A DNA stretch of 64,000 nucleotides from Listeria ivanovii subsp. ivanovii (GCF_900187025.1 NZ_LT906478.1:604001-668000), one strand, 5' to 3'. Counted from the stretch's first letter, positions 34,118 to 43,544 are shown. Notes: a model not told the origin generated them from the letters alone. A program made the numbers and translations.

Positions 34118-34759
34118 ATGGAAAAACAAACATACGAAAAACTAGCATATTATACAATCAAAGAAAAAATTCTCAGTGGAAAGCTTCATGTCGGGCAACA
34201 TATTTCAGAAGCGGGTATTGCAAAAGAATTATCTATTAGTAGAACACCAGTAAGAAAAGCAATCGCAGTTTTAGTGTCAGAAGAATTGATTGAATATGAA
34301 CTGAACCGCGGAGCAATTGTGATTGAAAGCAGTATGAGCGCGGGCCGTTTTATTGAATTACTTGAAATGGCAGAAATCCTTATTGTCCAAACTATTGATA
34401 AGTGTCAAAATAAAAATCTAACTTACAAACCAGAAAAAGGCGACGAAATACTCAATGAAATGCGGCAAATACAAAGAGAAGAAGATGTGGATGTATATTT
34501 AACATTACTCAGCAAATGGCTATTACAATTTGTTTCACAATTAGCCAATATTTATGCAGAAGATATTGTGCGGAAAATGAAGCGTGATTTCTTTAATAAA
34601 GCACAAAAAGATATTAAAATGATTCCAGTGCTGTTAGAAGATGAGACGCTTGATGGCATAGATCAACTGACAAATCATATGGTGGCAAAAGAATATGATT
34701 TAGCAAAAGAAGTAATAAATAGATTAGTGAACTTGTATATAATTCGTACATTTAGATAA
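34118..34759 (+). CDS. GntR-family regulator (FadR-like), first of a pair
   Basis: The 213-residue protein has an N-terminal winged helix (GQHISEAGIAKELSISRTPVRKAIAVLVSEELIEY) and an all-helical FCD-like effector domain. It lies 23 bases after the CorA-like gene and 30 before the YhgE/Pip gene. A second GntR gene of similar length follows that gene, so the transporter-like gene is bracketed by two related regulators. Ligand unknown. Recalled as lmo0649. Confidence 0.85.
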   Translation: MEKQTYEKLAYYTIKEKILSGKLHVGQHISEAGIAKELSISRTPVRKAIAVLVSEELIEYELNRGAIVIESSMSAGRFIELLEMAEILIVQTIDKCQNKNLTYKPEKGDEILNEMRQIQREEDVDVYLTLLSKWLLQFVSQLANIYAEDIVRKMKRDFFNKAQKDIKMIPVLLEDETLDGIDQLTNHMVAKEYDLAKEVINRLVNLYIIRTFR

Positions 34760-34789
34760 GATTTACCGCAAAAATAGGGGGTGCTTTTG

Positions 34790-37480
34790 ATGCGGAAAGT
34801 ATACGAAATTTTTATTTTAGACTGGCGCCGCTTATTTAAAGCGCCTTTAGCATTATTATTAGTTATAGCACTAATTATTTTACCATCACTTTATGCCTGG
34901 TTTAATATCGAAGCGCTTTGGGACCCATACTCTAATACTTCTGGGATTAAAGTAGCGGTTTCGATTGATGACAAGGGGGCAGAAGTGGATGTCCCTGGAA
35001 CCGAGCCAGAGCAGATTAATGTCGGAAATCAATTGAAAAAAACATTAGAAAAAAATGACAAACTTGGTTGGACTTTTGTTAGTGAAAAAGAAGCTGAAAA
35101 AGGTGTGAAAAGCGGGAAGTACTACGCAGCTATACATATCCCGAAAGATTTTTCTGCCGACATGGTTTCCGTTGTTAGTGATAATGTTCAAAAGCCGACT
35201 ATTGATTACTATGTCAATGAAAAGATTAATGCCATCGCGCCAAAAATGACCGAAAGTGGCGCAACAACCATTGTCAATCAAATTAGTTCGGAATTTGTCG
35301 GGACTGTCAGTAAAGCTGTTTTAGAAGAATTTAATAAAGCTGGAATTGATCTTGAAAATGAACTTCCAACAATTAGACGTTTAAAAACAAAAGTTTTCCA
35401 AGTACAAGATGCTTTACCAGAAATAAAAAAAATGGGTGCAGAAGCTGTGAAAATCGAAGCGAAACTCCCAGAATTAAAAGCTAAAGCGAATCAGGTTGTG
35501 GAGTTAAATAAAAAGATTCCAGAACTTAATCAAGCAACCGAAAATGTATTATTAGTCGAGCAACAATTGCCGAAAATAGATCAACTCGGTGAAGATCTAC
35601 TCATTCTTCAAAAGAAAATTCCTGAAATTAAGCAAATTGCTTCCTCAGTAAAAGAAGTGGATGAAAATTTTGGAACGATTAAAAAGACAGTGAATGACGC
35701 TGTGGGTGAGTCTGGAAAAGCACTTGATGTCATTGACGGAGCAATGGATGCCATTCCTACTGTTCAAAAAATTGCTCAAAATGGTAGTGGTTATGTAGAT
35801 AGAGTAGCTGATTTTGCAGAGGAGATTAACCAGTCATTCAACACATTAGCGCCGGCAATTAAACAAAATCTAACCTTAATGAAACAAATGGCAGATAATG
35901 TGTACCAAGTTACCGAAGCAATCAAAAATGGTTCCATCAGTCGAGACCAAGCAATCACGGAATTAAAGAAGATGGAACAAGACATTGATTCATTACAACA
36001 AATGATTACAGAACAAACCAAGACGTTAGAAAGTTTAAATGAGACTTTGCCGAATAAGCCGTTTACTGATTTGATTACCAATCTAAAAACCATCCATTCA
36101 GAGTTAACTACACAAAAAGCAACGATTACAAAAGTTCGCACACAGCTTGAAAATGGCGAGCAACCTTCCGAAGAACTTTTAAATACGTTGAACACGCAAG
36201 CAAAAATGGTGAGCGAGAAATTGCAGCAAATTTTGGCCAATTATGATACAGAAATTGTCCCCAATATTAAAACTGGCTTAAATCAAATTCAAGCCGATTT
36301 AAAAGATAGCCAAAAGCTACTGCAAAATTTACAAGCAAAAATTCCGGAAATTACTCAAGTGTTACAAGACTCGAAAAAAACACTCCAAACCGGTCAGACA
36401 TATTTAAAAGAATTCCAAGCTCGTTTGCCAGAAATTCAAAAAACATTAGATGATGCAACCCAAGTAATTGACTCCAAGTTGGATACAATTATCGCTGGCA
36501 TTAACGAAGCCGCTAATTTTTATCAAAATGATTATCCTAATGTGAAAGCAAATATCAAAAAAGCTGCCGATTTTATTCGTAACGATTTACCGGGCTTAGA
36601 AAAAGAAATTAATCAAGCCTCCAACCTGATTCAAGAAAAAATGCCGGAATTTGAAAAAGCCGTGACGATTGCCGCGAACCTTTCTCGCGAAGAATTACCG
36701 GAATTTGAAAAAGCGATTAATAATGCAGTGAATAAAATTACCGATTTTGATAAAAATTATGATTTGCAAAGTATCATTAAAATGTTAAGAAATGATGCAG
36801 ATAAGGATAGTTCGTTTATTGCGAGTCCAGTGAGCCTAAAAGAAACAAGTTACTATCCAATTCCGAATTATGGTTCTGCTAGTTCCCCATTTTATACAGC
36901 ACTTTGTTTGTGGGTCGGGGCATTGTTACTTGTTTCCTTACTTCGGGTCGATGTAGAAGTACCGGCGGGAATCTTTAACCATTACCACCGTTATTTCGGT
37001 CGATTGCTTACTTTCTTATCTATTGGATTAATGCAGGCTTTAATTGTTACACTAGGTAATATTTTCTTGTTAGGTGTATCTATCGCAGAACCACTCTTGC
37101 ATGTACTCTTTAGTATGCTCATTAGCGTTGTGTTTATGACAATCGTTTATACACTTGTGTCACTATTTAACAATGTCGGAAAAGGTATTGCGATTATCTT
37201 ACTCGTGCTTCAAATCTCTGGAGCAGGTGGAAACTTCCCAATCCAAGTATCTCCGCCATTTTTCCAAGCAATCTATCCGTTCTTGCCGTTTACTTATGCG
37301 GTTAGTTTAATCCGAGAAAGTGTTGGTGGGCTCTATATGCCAACTGTTTGGATAGATATTAGTGTTCTTGCTGGATTTGCAATTTTATTCATTGGATTCG
37401 GAGTATTGCTCAAGAAACCGCTCGACAAAATTATTCCCAAACTATCGGAAAAAGCCAAACGAAGCAAGTTAATCCATTAA
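34790..37480 (+). CDS. YhgE/Pip-family membrane protein with long coiled-coil ectodomain
   Basis: The protein (896 residues from the ATG at 34790, GGGGGTG six bases upstream) has one N-terminal helix (about 15-35) with the family phrase FKAPLALLLVIALIILPSLYA, an extracytoplasmic domain of about 600 residues built of coiled-coil repeats (LPEIKKMG, LPELKAKA, IPELNQAT, LPKIDQLG units) and a C-terminal ABC2-type block of five to six helices. Relatives include YhgE, phage infection protein Pip and ESX-associated EsaA-like proteins. Roles proposed are phage receptor or export. The repeats are spaced by about 22-25 residues and may form a rod crossing the wall. Confidence 0.85.
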   Translation: MRKVYEIFILDWRRLFKAPLALLLVIALIILPSLYAWFNIEALWDPYSNTSGIKVAVSIDDKGAEVDVPGTEPEQINVGNQLKKTLEKNDKLGWTFVSEKEAEKGVKSGKYYAAIHIPKDFSADMVSVVSDNVQKPTIDYYVNEKINAIAPKMTESGATTIVNQISSEFVGTVSKAVLEEFNKAGIDLENELPTIRRLKTKVFQVQDALPEIKKMGAEAVKIEAKLPELKAKANQVVELNKKIPELNQATENVLLVEQQLPKIDQLGEDLLILQKKIPEIKQIASSVKEVDENFGTIKKTVNDAVGESGKALDVIDGAMDAIPTVQKIAQNGSGYVDRVADFAEEINQSFNTLAPAIKQNLTLMKQMADNVYQVTEAIKNGSISRDQAITELKKMEQDIDSLQQMITEQTKTLESLNETLPNKPFTDLITNLKTIHSELTTQKATITKVRTQLENGEQPSEELLNTLNTQAKMVSEKLQQILANYDTEIVPNIKTGLNQIQADLKDSQKLLQNLQAKIPEITQVLQDSKKTLQTGQTYLKEFQARLPEIQKTLDDATQVIDSKLDTIIAGINEAANFYQNDYPNVKANIKKAADFIRNDLPGLEKEINQASNLIQEKMPEFEKAVTIAANLSREELPEFEKAINNAVNKITDFDKNYDLQSIIKMLRNDADKDSSFIASPVSLKETSYYPIPNYGSASSPFYTALCLWVGALLLVSLLRVDVEVPAGIFNHYHRYFGRLLTFLSIGLMQALIVTLGNIFLLGVSIAEPLLHVLFSMLISVVFMTIVYTLVSLFNNVGKGIAIILLVLQISGAGGNFPIQVSPPFFQAIYPFLPFTYAVSLIRESVGGLYMPTVWIDISVLAGFAILFIGFGVLLKKPLDKIIPKLSEKAKRSKLIH

Positions 37481-37523
37481 AAATATTTTTATGGTATAAT
37501 TACGAGCAGCGAGGAGGCAGACT

Positions 37524-38174
37524 ATGGTAGCAAATCGATACAATACACTTGAAAAGATGGTTTATGATCGACTTTTATTAAAAATTAAAAAGGGTGAATT
37601 AAGTCCCAATCAACACTTAGCAGAAGAAAAATTGGCAGCTGAATTTGGCGTTAGTCGCTCACCGTTTCGAAAAACAATTGCCACTCTTGCGGCTCAAGGG
37701 ATTGTAACTTACCATGAGAATAGTGGTGCCGTCTTAAATGATGTGTTAATTGACGCAGGACGTTATGTTCAATTAATGGAAACCATCAATATCTTAGTGG
37801 ACGCAGCAATGGTAAAAGTAGCACATTATGGACTGAAAATGGATGTAGAAAAACTTCACGAACGCCTTCAAGAAATGGAACGTTATTCTTATTTAACTGA
37901 TTTAGAAAATTATTTTGATGCGCATCATCGCTTTATTCTGTGTTTGGTTAGTTTTGCAGACAATCCTTATCAAATTACTATCGCTAAGCAGATTTTCTTT
38001 CAGATAGTCTCTTTTTCTGATGGAATTCATATTTTTAAATCAGTCGAGATTCGTGAATGGACAAATAAAAAAAGCAGCCAAATATATGAGCTACTTGCAA
38101 AAGAAGATACCGAAGCCGCCCGAAAAACAATTAAAGCGATGTTTGCCGAGTTAACAATTCAGGCATATAGATAA
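37524..38174 (+). CDS. GntR-family regulator (FadR-like), second of a pair
   Basis: The 216-residue protein has a winged helix with LAEEKLAAEFGVSRSPFRKTIATLAAQG and an FCD-type helical domain. It resembles the regulator at 34118 in length and layout and sits on the other side of the YhgE/Pip gene. A -10-like TATAAT lies at about 37495, so it may have its own promoter. Ribosome site GAGGAGG. Recalled as lmo0651. Confidence 0.85.
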   Translation: MVANRYNTLEKMVYDRLLLKIKKGELSPNQHLAEEKLAAEFGVSRSPFRKTIATLAAQGIVTYHENSGAVLNDVLIDAGRYVQLMETINILVDAAMVKVAHYGLKMDVEKLHERLQEMERYSYLTDLENYFDAHHRFILCLVSFADNPYQITIAKQIFFQIVSFSDGIHIFKSVEIREWTNKKSSQIYELLAKEDTEAARKTIKAMFAELTIQAYR

Positions 38175-38219
38175 AAAGCTTCCACTTATCGTTTAGTTAG
38201 ATAGGTGGAAGCTTTTTTT
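38173..38219. terminator. Bidirectional terminator (GntR / acetyltransferase)
   Basis: AAAAAGCTTCCACTTATC and GATAGGTGGAAGCTTTTT pair with one wobble. It overlaps the 3' end of the minus-strand acetyltransferase. Confidence 0.85.
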
Positions 38220-38733
38220 GATATAAATGAAAGCCATTTTTCTTACCAATAAGTTGAAAATCATAACGGCGGTACATTTGGTTAAGACTATCATTTGTTT
38301 CAATACAATCCAAGCGTACATAAGGAACTTGATGGGTACTTGCTAACTGTTCAGACCAGTTAATCATCTGAGCACTTAAAGAAATTCCGCTAAACTGACG
38401 ATCAACCATAATCCGGTGCAGATAATAAGCATTTTCATTCGCTAAGTCTTCCCATAAATCTGTATCCCAATCGCTGGGTGTCTTTCGAATAATCATTGCT
38501 CCAGCAAGCAAACCTTCTTGTGTTTCAAAAAGAACTACCTCGCCAAGTTTAATCCGTTCTTCCATTTGATGGACATCAAAGCCTTGCAAAATATCATTCC
38601 ACTGACTGGAACCCGATTCTTTAAGCCAGCGAGCAGTATTTAACATTAGTTCATTCATTTTTGAATAGTCATTTGGCAAAGCAAAGCGGACTAGAAATTC
38701 CAGTCCGCCAGTAGAAATTTTATTTTGGTTCAT
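38197..38733 (-). CDS. GNAT-family N-acetyltransferase
   Basis: This is a 178-residue GNAT fold protein (LVRFALPNDYSKMNELML, LHRIMVDRQFSGISLSAQMI as the acetyl-CoA loop region, VRLDCIETNDSLNQMY, YDFQLIGKK). The longer reading frame reaches back to 38916, but that part overlaps the DUF975 gene and has no family similarity; ATG 38733 or 38739 is the plausible start. It overlaps the end of the DUF975 gene by 14 bases, so the two are translated together. Substrate unknown. Recalled as lmo0652. Confidence 0.8.
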   Translation of the reverse strand: MNQNKISTGGLEFLVRFALPNDYSKMNELMLNTARWLKESGSSQWNDILQGFDVHQMEERIKLGEVVLFETQEGLLAGAMIIRKTPSDWDTDLWEDLANENAYYLHRIMVDRQFSGISLSAQMINWSEQLASTHQVPYVRLDCIETNDSLNQMYRRYDFQLIGKKNGFHLYQKKLPPI

Positions 38734-39607
38734 TTTCATCTTTCGGAGCTTCGGGTTCTTTTGCTGTTTCTGGTCCAAAACCATCTGGATGTGAGTCGTC
38801 AGCGAAAGGATCTTCTTCCGTTTTTCCGAATGGGTCGACTTCATCTTCCACAATAACGGTTTCTTCTGTATAAATCCCTTCACTTGCTGCATATAAATCA
38901 TCGTAGAATACAGCAATAGAAGTGATTAAATACGGATATACATAAAGTGAAATCCCTAAAGAAATGACCCAAGATGCTAAAATGAGGACGAGTCCACCAA
39001 ATGTAGCTCCGGCTGCTAGGGCGCTAATTAATTCAGTAGGATCAGTTGTGTAAGAAGTAGAAGCCATTCCACCTGCAACAATAATACCACCTGCGATTGC
39101 AACTGCGATAGGAATTAAGTACCAAAGTAGGAATGTAAGGGACATGCCGAATAGTCTACCTTTATGTCCATTCATCATGTGGCGACTTTCCGTAATAGCA
39201 TCTAAAGCAGAGATGTTTGGATTATCGCGTAAAATGAAGAAAGTTTGTGAATAAGAGTAGGTTTTAATAATTCCTGGAACGATTAAAAGTAAACTCCATA
39301 AGAATGTAAAAATACTGATTAGCAAGTAAGCTAAGAAAGTCCGGCCAAACTCTTTGAAACCACTAAACATGTATGCAACATCAGGTTGTTCTCTTCTGCT
39401 AATTGCAAGATATACCCAAGAAACCCCCACATATAAAGGTCCTGTTAGTAAGAATAAGGCAATCCAACCAATAAATGGAATCCAGCCTAATACACCACTT
39501 GCAACTGTTTCAAGCAACCATGCAAGCACAAATATTCCAATGGCAATACCCCAGTTGCCACGAAGCGACTCTTTCGCTGTTTGTTTTACTTGTGAAATAG
39601 TCATCAT
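38720..39607 (-). CDS. DUF975-family membrane protein
   Basis: The protein is 295 residues with about six membrane helices and an acidic, disordered C-terminal tail (residues about 250-295, rich in Asp, Glu and Pro). The N-terminus TISQVKQTAKESLRGNWG and the later SRHMMNGHKGRLFGM are typical of DUF975. Function unknown. Ribosome site AAGGAG at the correct distance from the first ATG. It is the promoter-proximal gene of a two-gene minus-strand operon. Recalled as lmo0653. Confidence 0.82.
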   Translation of the reverse strand: MMTISQVKQTAKESLRGNWGIAIGIFVLAWLLETVASGVLGWIPFIGWIALFLLTGPLYVGVSWVYLAISRREQPDVAYMFSGFKEFGRTFLAYLLISIFTFLWSLLLIVPGIIKTYSYSQTFFILRDNPNISALDAITESRHMMNGHKGRLFGMSLTFLLWYLIPIAVAIAGGIIVAGGMASTSYTTDPTELISALAAGATFGGLVLILASWVISLGISLYVYPYLITSIAVFYDDLYAASEGIYTEETVIVEDEVDPFGKTEEDPFADDSHPDGFGPETAKEPEAPKDENEPK

Positions 39608-39790
39608 AATGAAAACTCCTTTTTAATTTATTTTTAAGTATAATAGCAAAAATACCTACTCTTAAAATAGCATACTTTCCGGGACTAATACAGTAATATG
39701 AAGTGTTTCATTTTTTTCTTCAAATTAGGTGTAAATTAATTCTTTTTGGGGAAAAGATAATATGGTATGATTAATTTGGAGGTGGCACAA

Positions 39791-40000
39791 ATGGCCCATG
39801 AGAATTTAAGAGAACTAGAAGATCGCTTAATTGAATTACGACAAGAGTATCAAGAAACAATTAGTGAAACAAGAGATTTTGAAGACCCACAACTCCAAAA
39901 CGGACCGATTAATGCTGCGGAAGTTAGATTAAGTGCATTACGTCACGAAATCTCAGAAGTAGAGAAGAAAATTAAAAAAGTAGAAGGTAATACCAAATAA
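39791..40000 (+). CDS. Small coiled-coil protein
   Basis: The 69-residue product is almost entirely charged helix (ENLRELEDRLIELRQEYQET, ALRHEISEVEKKIKKV) and probably forms a coiled coil. There is no signal or membrane segment. The ATG at 39791 is chosen because GGAGGTGG is six bases upstream; an upstream ATG at 39767 would swallow that site. Function unknown. Recalled as lmo0654. Confidence 0.7.
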   Translation: MAHENLRELEDRLIELRQEYQETISETRDFEDPQLQNGPINAAEVRLSALRHEISEVEKKIKKVEGNTK

Positions 40001-40074
40001 GGAAATAACGTCCTTTTGCTAATATAAATTTAGCGGAAGGATGTTTCTTTTTATGTGAATTTGGAGGAATGAAA

Positions 40075-40782
40075 ATGAAACCAATTTTTGCTGTAGGGGA
40101 TGTACACGGAGAAATAACTCTTTTAGATGAGCTGCTAGAAAACTGGGATAAAAAGCGGGAACGACTTCTGTTTGTGGGGGACTTAATTGATCGCGGTGAA
40201 AATCCTGCAGCGGTCCTTAGAAGGGTGAAAGCGTTAGCAGATAATTCAGGAGCCATTGTTTTAAAAGGCAATCACGAACAAATGTTACTGGATTGGCTAG
40301 AAAATCCCTCCGAGAAAATGCACTACTATTTAAGCCAAGGTGGCATGGAAACCATTCAATCACTTATTTCGGACTCACTTAACAAAAAAACAACACCAGA
40401 AGGGCTAGCGGAAAGGATTAAGCTAGAATCGGCTGAGCTGATTGAGTTTATCCGGAATTTACCGCTTTATTATGAAGAAGGTAAGTATGTATTTGTCCAT
40501 GCAGGAGTTGATCTTTCTAAAGACGACTGGCATGAAACGGAGGAACGAGATTTTTACTGGATTCGAGAACCATTTTTGTTCGGTGAAAATAAAACGGGGA
40601 AAGTATTTATCTTTGGACATACCCCGGTGCAAAATTTACATAAAGACGGAAGCGCAGGCATCTGGGTTTCAGCAGATAAAACAAGACTTGATATCGATGG
40701 TGGGGCTGTTTTTGGCGGAGAACTTCACGGCGTTGTTGTGGAAGAAAAAGTCATTACAAAAAGCTTTACTGCGAAAAAATAA
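40075..40782 (+). CDS. PPP-family metallophosphoesterase (Ser/Thr phosphatase-like)
   Basis: The 235-residue enzyme shows every metal-binding motif of the PPP superfamily: GDVHGE, GDLIDRGENP, KGNHEQM, VHAGVD and FGHTPVQ. Bacterial members dephosphorylate proteins on Ser/Thr/Tyr or hydrolyse small nucleotides such as Ap4A. GGAGGA is six bases from the ATG at 40075 and directly abuts that at 40069, so 40075 is preferred. Recalled as lmo0655. Confidence 0.88.
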   Translation: MKPIFAVGDVHGEITLLDELLENWDKKRERLLFVGDLIDRGENPAAVLRRVKALADNSGAIVLKGNHEQMLLDWLENPSEKMHYYLSQGGMETIQSLISDSLNKKTTPEGLAERIKLESAELIEFIRNLPLYYEEGKYVFVHAGVDLSKDDWHETEERDFYWIREPFLFGENKTGKVFIFGHTPVQNLHKDGSAGIWVSADKTRLDIDGGAVFGGELHGVVVEEKVITKSFTAKK

Positions 40783-40828
40783 GCGTTCAAGATGCTTCTC
40801 TCTAGGAGCATCTTGAACGCTTATTTTT
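40781..40828. terminator. Bidirectional terminator
   Basis: AAGCGTTCAAGATGCT and AGCATCTTGAACGCTT are perfect inverted repeats between convergent genes. Confidence 0.88.
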
Positions 40829-41390
40829 AATAATACGGCGCCATGAAAAGATAAACTAATACGCCAGTTAAACTTACATATAACCAAATCGGCATCGTCC
40901 AACGAACAATTTTTTTATGTTTTCCGATTTGCATTGTCCAGCCCCAAACAAGTGCGAAGAGTGCAAGTGGAACGACGATTGCAGCTAAGAAGCTATGTGT
41001 AATTAAGATAAAGAAGTAAATCGGACGGATAATTCCAGTTCCACCAAATGTAGATGTTTCGGCGGATAAGTAATGAAATGTTAAATAAGATACTAAGAAG
41101 AATAGCGTAGATGTAAATGCTGCAAGGATAAATCCGCGGTGCATGTTAATGTTTTTCTTTTTTATAATCGCCCAAAGTGCAATAACTAAAAATACAAAGG
41201 TAAAACTATTAAAGATGGCATTCATTCGCGGGAAAATCGTGATATCAAAATGCACGGCTCCCTGATAGCCAATTGGTGAAAAGAAGAGTAGTAAAATCAC
41301 CACAACTGCGATAAATGAAATAATCATTATCGGCCAAAAATAGTTTTTTTCTGATGTCGGCTTTGTGAGTTTTTCTTTGTTTTGTTCCAT
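40827..41390 (-). CDS. DUF420-family membrane protein (YozB/CtaM-like)
   Basis: The protein is 187 residues with five to six membrane helices. Conserved His residues occur in INMHRGFILAAF, FHYLSAET, ITHSFLAAI and KHKKIVRW. This pattern fits DUF420; the S. aureus member CtaM is required for maturation of haem A-type cytochrome oxidase. A role in oxidase assembly is inferred from the family. Monocistronic. Recalled as lmo0656. Confidence 0.83.
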   Translation of the reverse strand: MEQNKEKLTKPTSEKNYFWPIMIISFIAVVVILLLFFSPIGYQGAVHFDITIFPRMNAIFNSFTFVFLVIALWAIIKKKNINMHRGFILAAFTSTLFFLVSYLTFHYLSAETSTFGGTGIIRPIYFFILITHSFLAAIVVPLALFALVWGWTMQIGKHKKIVRWTMPIWLYVSLTGVLVYLFMAPYY

Positions 41391-41509
41391 GAAAAAAATA
41401 GCCCCCTAAATAAAAAATTGCTGTACCTTATTTCATTATACATGACGAACATATCGGATGCGAAAAATTGAACTATATGAGGTATAATGAGTTGGAAAGG
41501 GTGTTTCTT

Positions 41510-41926
41510 ATGTCAATAATTGCGCGAGAATTAACAAAAGCAGAGGAAGCGGAAATCATCCGTTTAAAAGAAGAAGGCGAAATAATGCTCCAAACAGACG
41601 GGACTCCGGAAGAGCGTGTTCAGAAAATTGTAGATTACTTAAAAAATACCTCACCAGACCCAGACTCAGCAGAAGAACAGGGTTATCTGTTAGGTTCTTT
41701 ATACGGGGAAGCAGTACGAGAAAAATACGGCTGGAAATGGTTGTTTGTTTCTGAAAATGACTTAGAGGGCTATGCAATTACATCGAAAGAGCACGGCTAT
41801 ACTTTTATGGTACATGATTATTTTATGCAAGTGATTGTTGGGAATAAGGCGGATAATAGTAAAATGTTGTTTGAGTTAATGCCGGATATGACAGGTAATC
41901 GGAATGATTTTCGGATGATAGGATGA
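41510..41926 (+). CDS. Hypothetical cytosolic protein
   Basis: The 138-residue product starts SIIARELTKAEEAEIIRL and contains EQGYLLGSLYGEAVREKYG and HGYTFMVHDYFMQVIVGN. It looks like a small alpha/beta domain of the SMI1-unrelated DUF3806 type, but I am not certain of the family. The ATG at 41510 is preferred because of GGAAAGGGTG upstream; an upstream ATG at 41468 has none. A clear terminator follows. Confidence 0.65.
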   Translation: MSIIARELTKAEEAEIIRLKEEGEIMLQTDGTPEERVQKIVDYLKNTSPDPDSAEEQGYLLGSLYGEAVREKYGWKWLFVSENDLEGYAITSKEHGYTFMVHDYFMQVIVGNKADNSKMLFELMPDMTGNRNDFRMIG

Positions 41927-41927
41927 A

Positions 41928-41965
41928 AAAGCTAGCCGTTGATGTCGGCTAGCTTTCTTGTTTTT
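41928..41965 (+). terminator. Terminator
   Basis: AAAGCTAGCCG and CGGCTAGCTTT with loop TTGATGT; a T-rich tail follows. Confidence 0.8.
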
Positions 41966-42692
41966 GGGTTGGGATTTTCATTTACTAATAAGTCCATTTC
42001 AATCTAATCCTTAAATTCCTGGAAACGAAAATTAGTCCCTAGTGATTGGTTTGCTGTTGTGTATTCCCTGAATTTATAAATTAATGGGGACCAATTATTA
42101 ACATCTATTCTTTTTAATAAGTATATTAGAGATACGAAATTTGTTCGAAGCAGTGGAAATAACAATCTAATTATGGAGAAGGCAATTAAAGATGTAGTTG
42201 TATAATAGGAAATAGATTGTGAGAGTTAGGGGGGAAATTATCCTAGCAATCTAGAAGGATTTGTAAAGGATTATCTTATAAGGTGTCTGAAATGTGGTTA
42301 GTTAGAAAATACTGGGTAAAATGGAATGTAAAAGTTAAAAGATTTATAGTAATTTTAAACTTTCAAATGAATAAATATAAGATAATATACATTTGGAAAT
42401 GTATTTCAATGAAATAAAAGAGAAATATTTAACATTAATGTTGTTTATGTTTGTATATTTTGTGACCTTTTTTCGAAAAGTGTATAAATTCGTGCATAAT
42501 AACATAAATGGTGATTATTTTCACAATTATTTCTGTGAAATATTCAAAATGAGTTGAAAAAAACCATAATTTAAGCTGAATTTTGTTGTTCATGACAAGA
42601 ATCGGACATTTCATTACATTTTTGGTTATACATCCAGTGATTATGTTAGAATTTAATTGTTCTAAAAAACACAAAAAGGGAGCGAATGTCAA
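41966..42692. other. AT-rich gap with a possible decayed gene end
   Basis: No intact gene is visible. From 42080 to 42205 a frame of 41 residues reads GDQLLTSILFNKYIRDTKF and ends NNNLIMEKAIKDVVV; it has no start codon or ribosome site and may be the 3' end of a lost gene. The rest (42210-42690) is strongly AT-rich. TGGTTATAC and TTAGAAT at about 42623-42652 may form the promoter of the next gene. Confidence 0.4.
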
Positions 42693-43214
42693 ATGGCAAC
42701 AGAGACAAGACAAAAGCAAGCAAAGAAATGTGTATGTGCTTTATTAGCTGGGGGAATATTGATTAGTGGGATATCATTTCCGAATGTAGCTCAAGCAAGT
42801 ACTGTGGAAGAACAAGGGTTAATAGAATATGAGTTTACTAAAAATTCAGGGCAAATGGAGCTTGCAGAGCCTATAATCCCAATGGTTCGTTCCAATCAAA
42901 CGGAATCTGGAGGGTCTAGTTATAAATATATATCTAGTACAATAGTAAACTTGAACTCCACGGGAGTTAATACTTTATATCAAGCTTTATTAGCTGGAGG
43001 ATTAGCTAAGGTATCCTTTGGAGGTGTAGTTGCAAAAGCAATGGTTGGAACAATATTAAGTAATAGTTTTAAAAATTATAATTATATGAAGCAAACAATC
43101 TATAAAAAATCTGACAAGAACTATTATTATTATAAAGTAATAGATGAGTTTTCAAATAGCAAAACTAAATGGAAGGGGCCAGTAAATACAAGCTATCAAA
43201 AAGTTAGAAAGTAA
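42693..43214 (+). CDS. Small secreted protein, possible bacteriocin-like
   Basis: The 173-residue product has a signal peptide (basic KKCVC, core ALLAGGILISGISF, cleavage after AQA-S). The mature part has a Gly/Ala-rich hydrophobic stretch (LYQALLAGGLAKVSFGGVVA, about residues 96-125) able to insert in membranes, and ends in a Lys/Tyr-rich tail (YKKSDKNYYYYK). The gene lies in AT-rich accessory-looking DNA and is followed 23 bases later by a two-helix membrane protein. Secreted amphipathic protein plus tiny membrane partner is the usual bacteriocin/immunity layout, but no known bacteriocin family is recognised. Ribosome site AAAGGGAG. Confidence 0.65.
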   Translation: MATETRQKQAKKCVCALLAGGILISGISFPNVAQASTVEEQGLIEYEFTKNSGQMELAEPIIPMVRSNQTESGGSSYKYISSTIVNLNSTGVNTLYQALLAGGLAKVSFGGVVAKAMVGTILSNSFKNYNYMKQTIYKKSDKNYYYYKVIDEFSNSKTKWKGPVNTSYQKVRK

Positions 43215-43237
43215 AAATAGGAGAGGAAGTAAAGCTG

Positions 43238-43390
43238 TTGAATTATAAAAAATTGATTGCAAGTATACTATTGTATATCGTGCTATTTATTGTAACGGGA
43301 ATTATATTTGATAATTTCAATATATTTGTATTGGTTGTTGGAACTATTTGTTATGCACTCGCAATCATCCCGCTTGTAAAAAATAAATAA
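43238..43390 (+). CDS. 50-residue two-helix membrane protein, possible immunity protein
   Basis: From TTG 43238 the product is MNYKKLIASILLYIVLFI, a short FDNFN turn, a second helix (FVLVVGTICYALAIIPL) and VKNK. Both ends are basic and would lie in the cytosol. GGAGAGGAAG stands about eight bases upstream of the TTG. Its size and position right behind the secreted protein resemble bacteriocin immunity proteins. Function is inferred only from this layout. Confidence 0.6.
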   Translation: MNYKKLIASILLYIVLFIVTGIIFDNFNIFVLVVGTICYALAIIPLVKNK

Positions 43391-43544
43391 AGAAGTACAA
43401 AAAATTAATGTATTTACTTTTATGCATGAATATACTTTCGCAAATAGTAATAATTAACCTTTTAGTATCAAAAATGAGAAAAAAGACGCGCCGCAAATAA
43501 GAACGTATTTTTGTGTGAATTGCAATATGTCTTTCCAAGCTAGT

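Noticed and set aside
38734-38916. Longer N-terminus for the acetyltransferase
   Set aside because: It lies inside the DUF975 coding region in another frame and is not GNAT-like.
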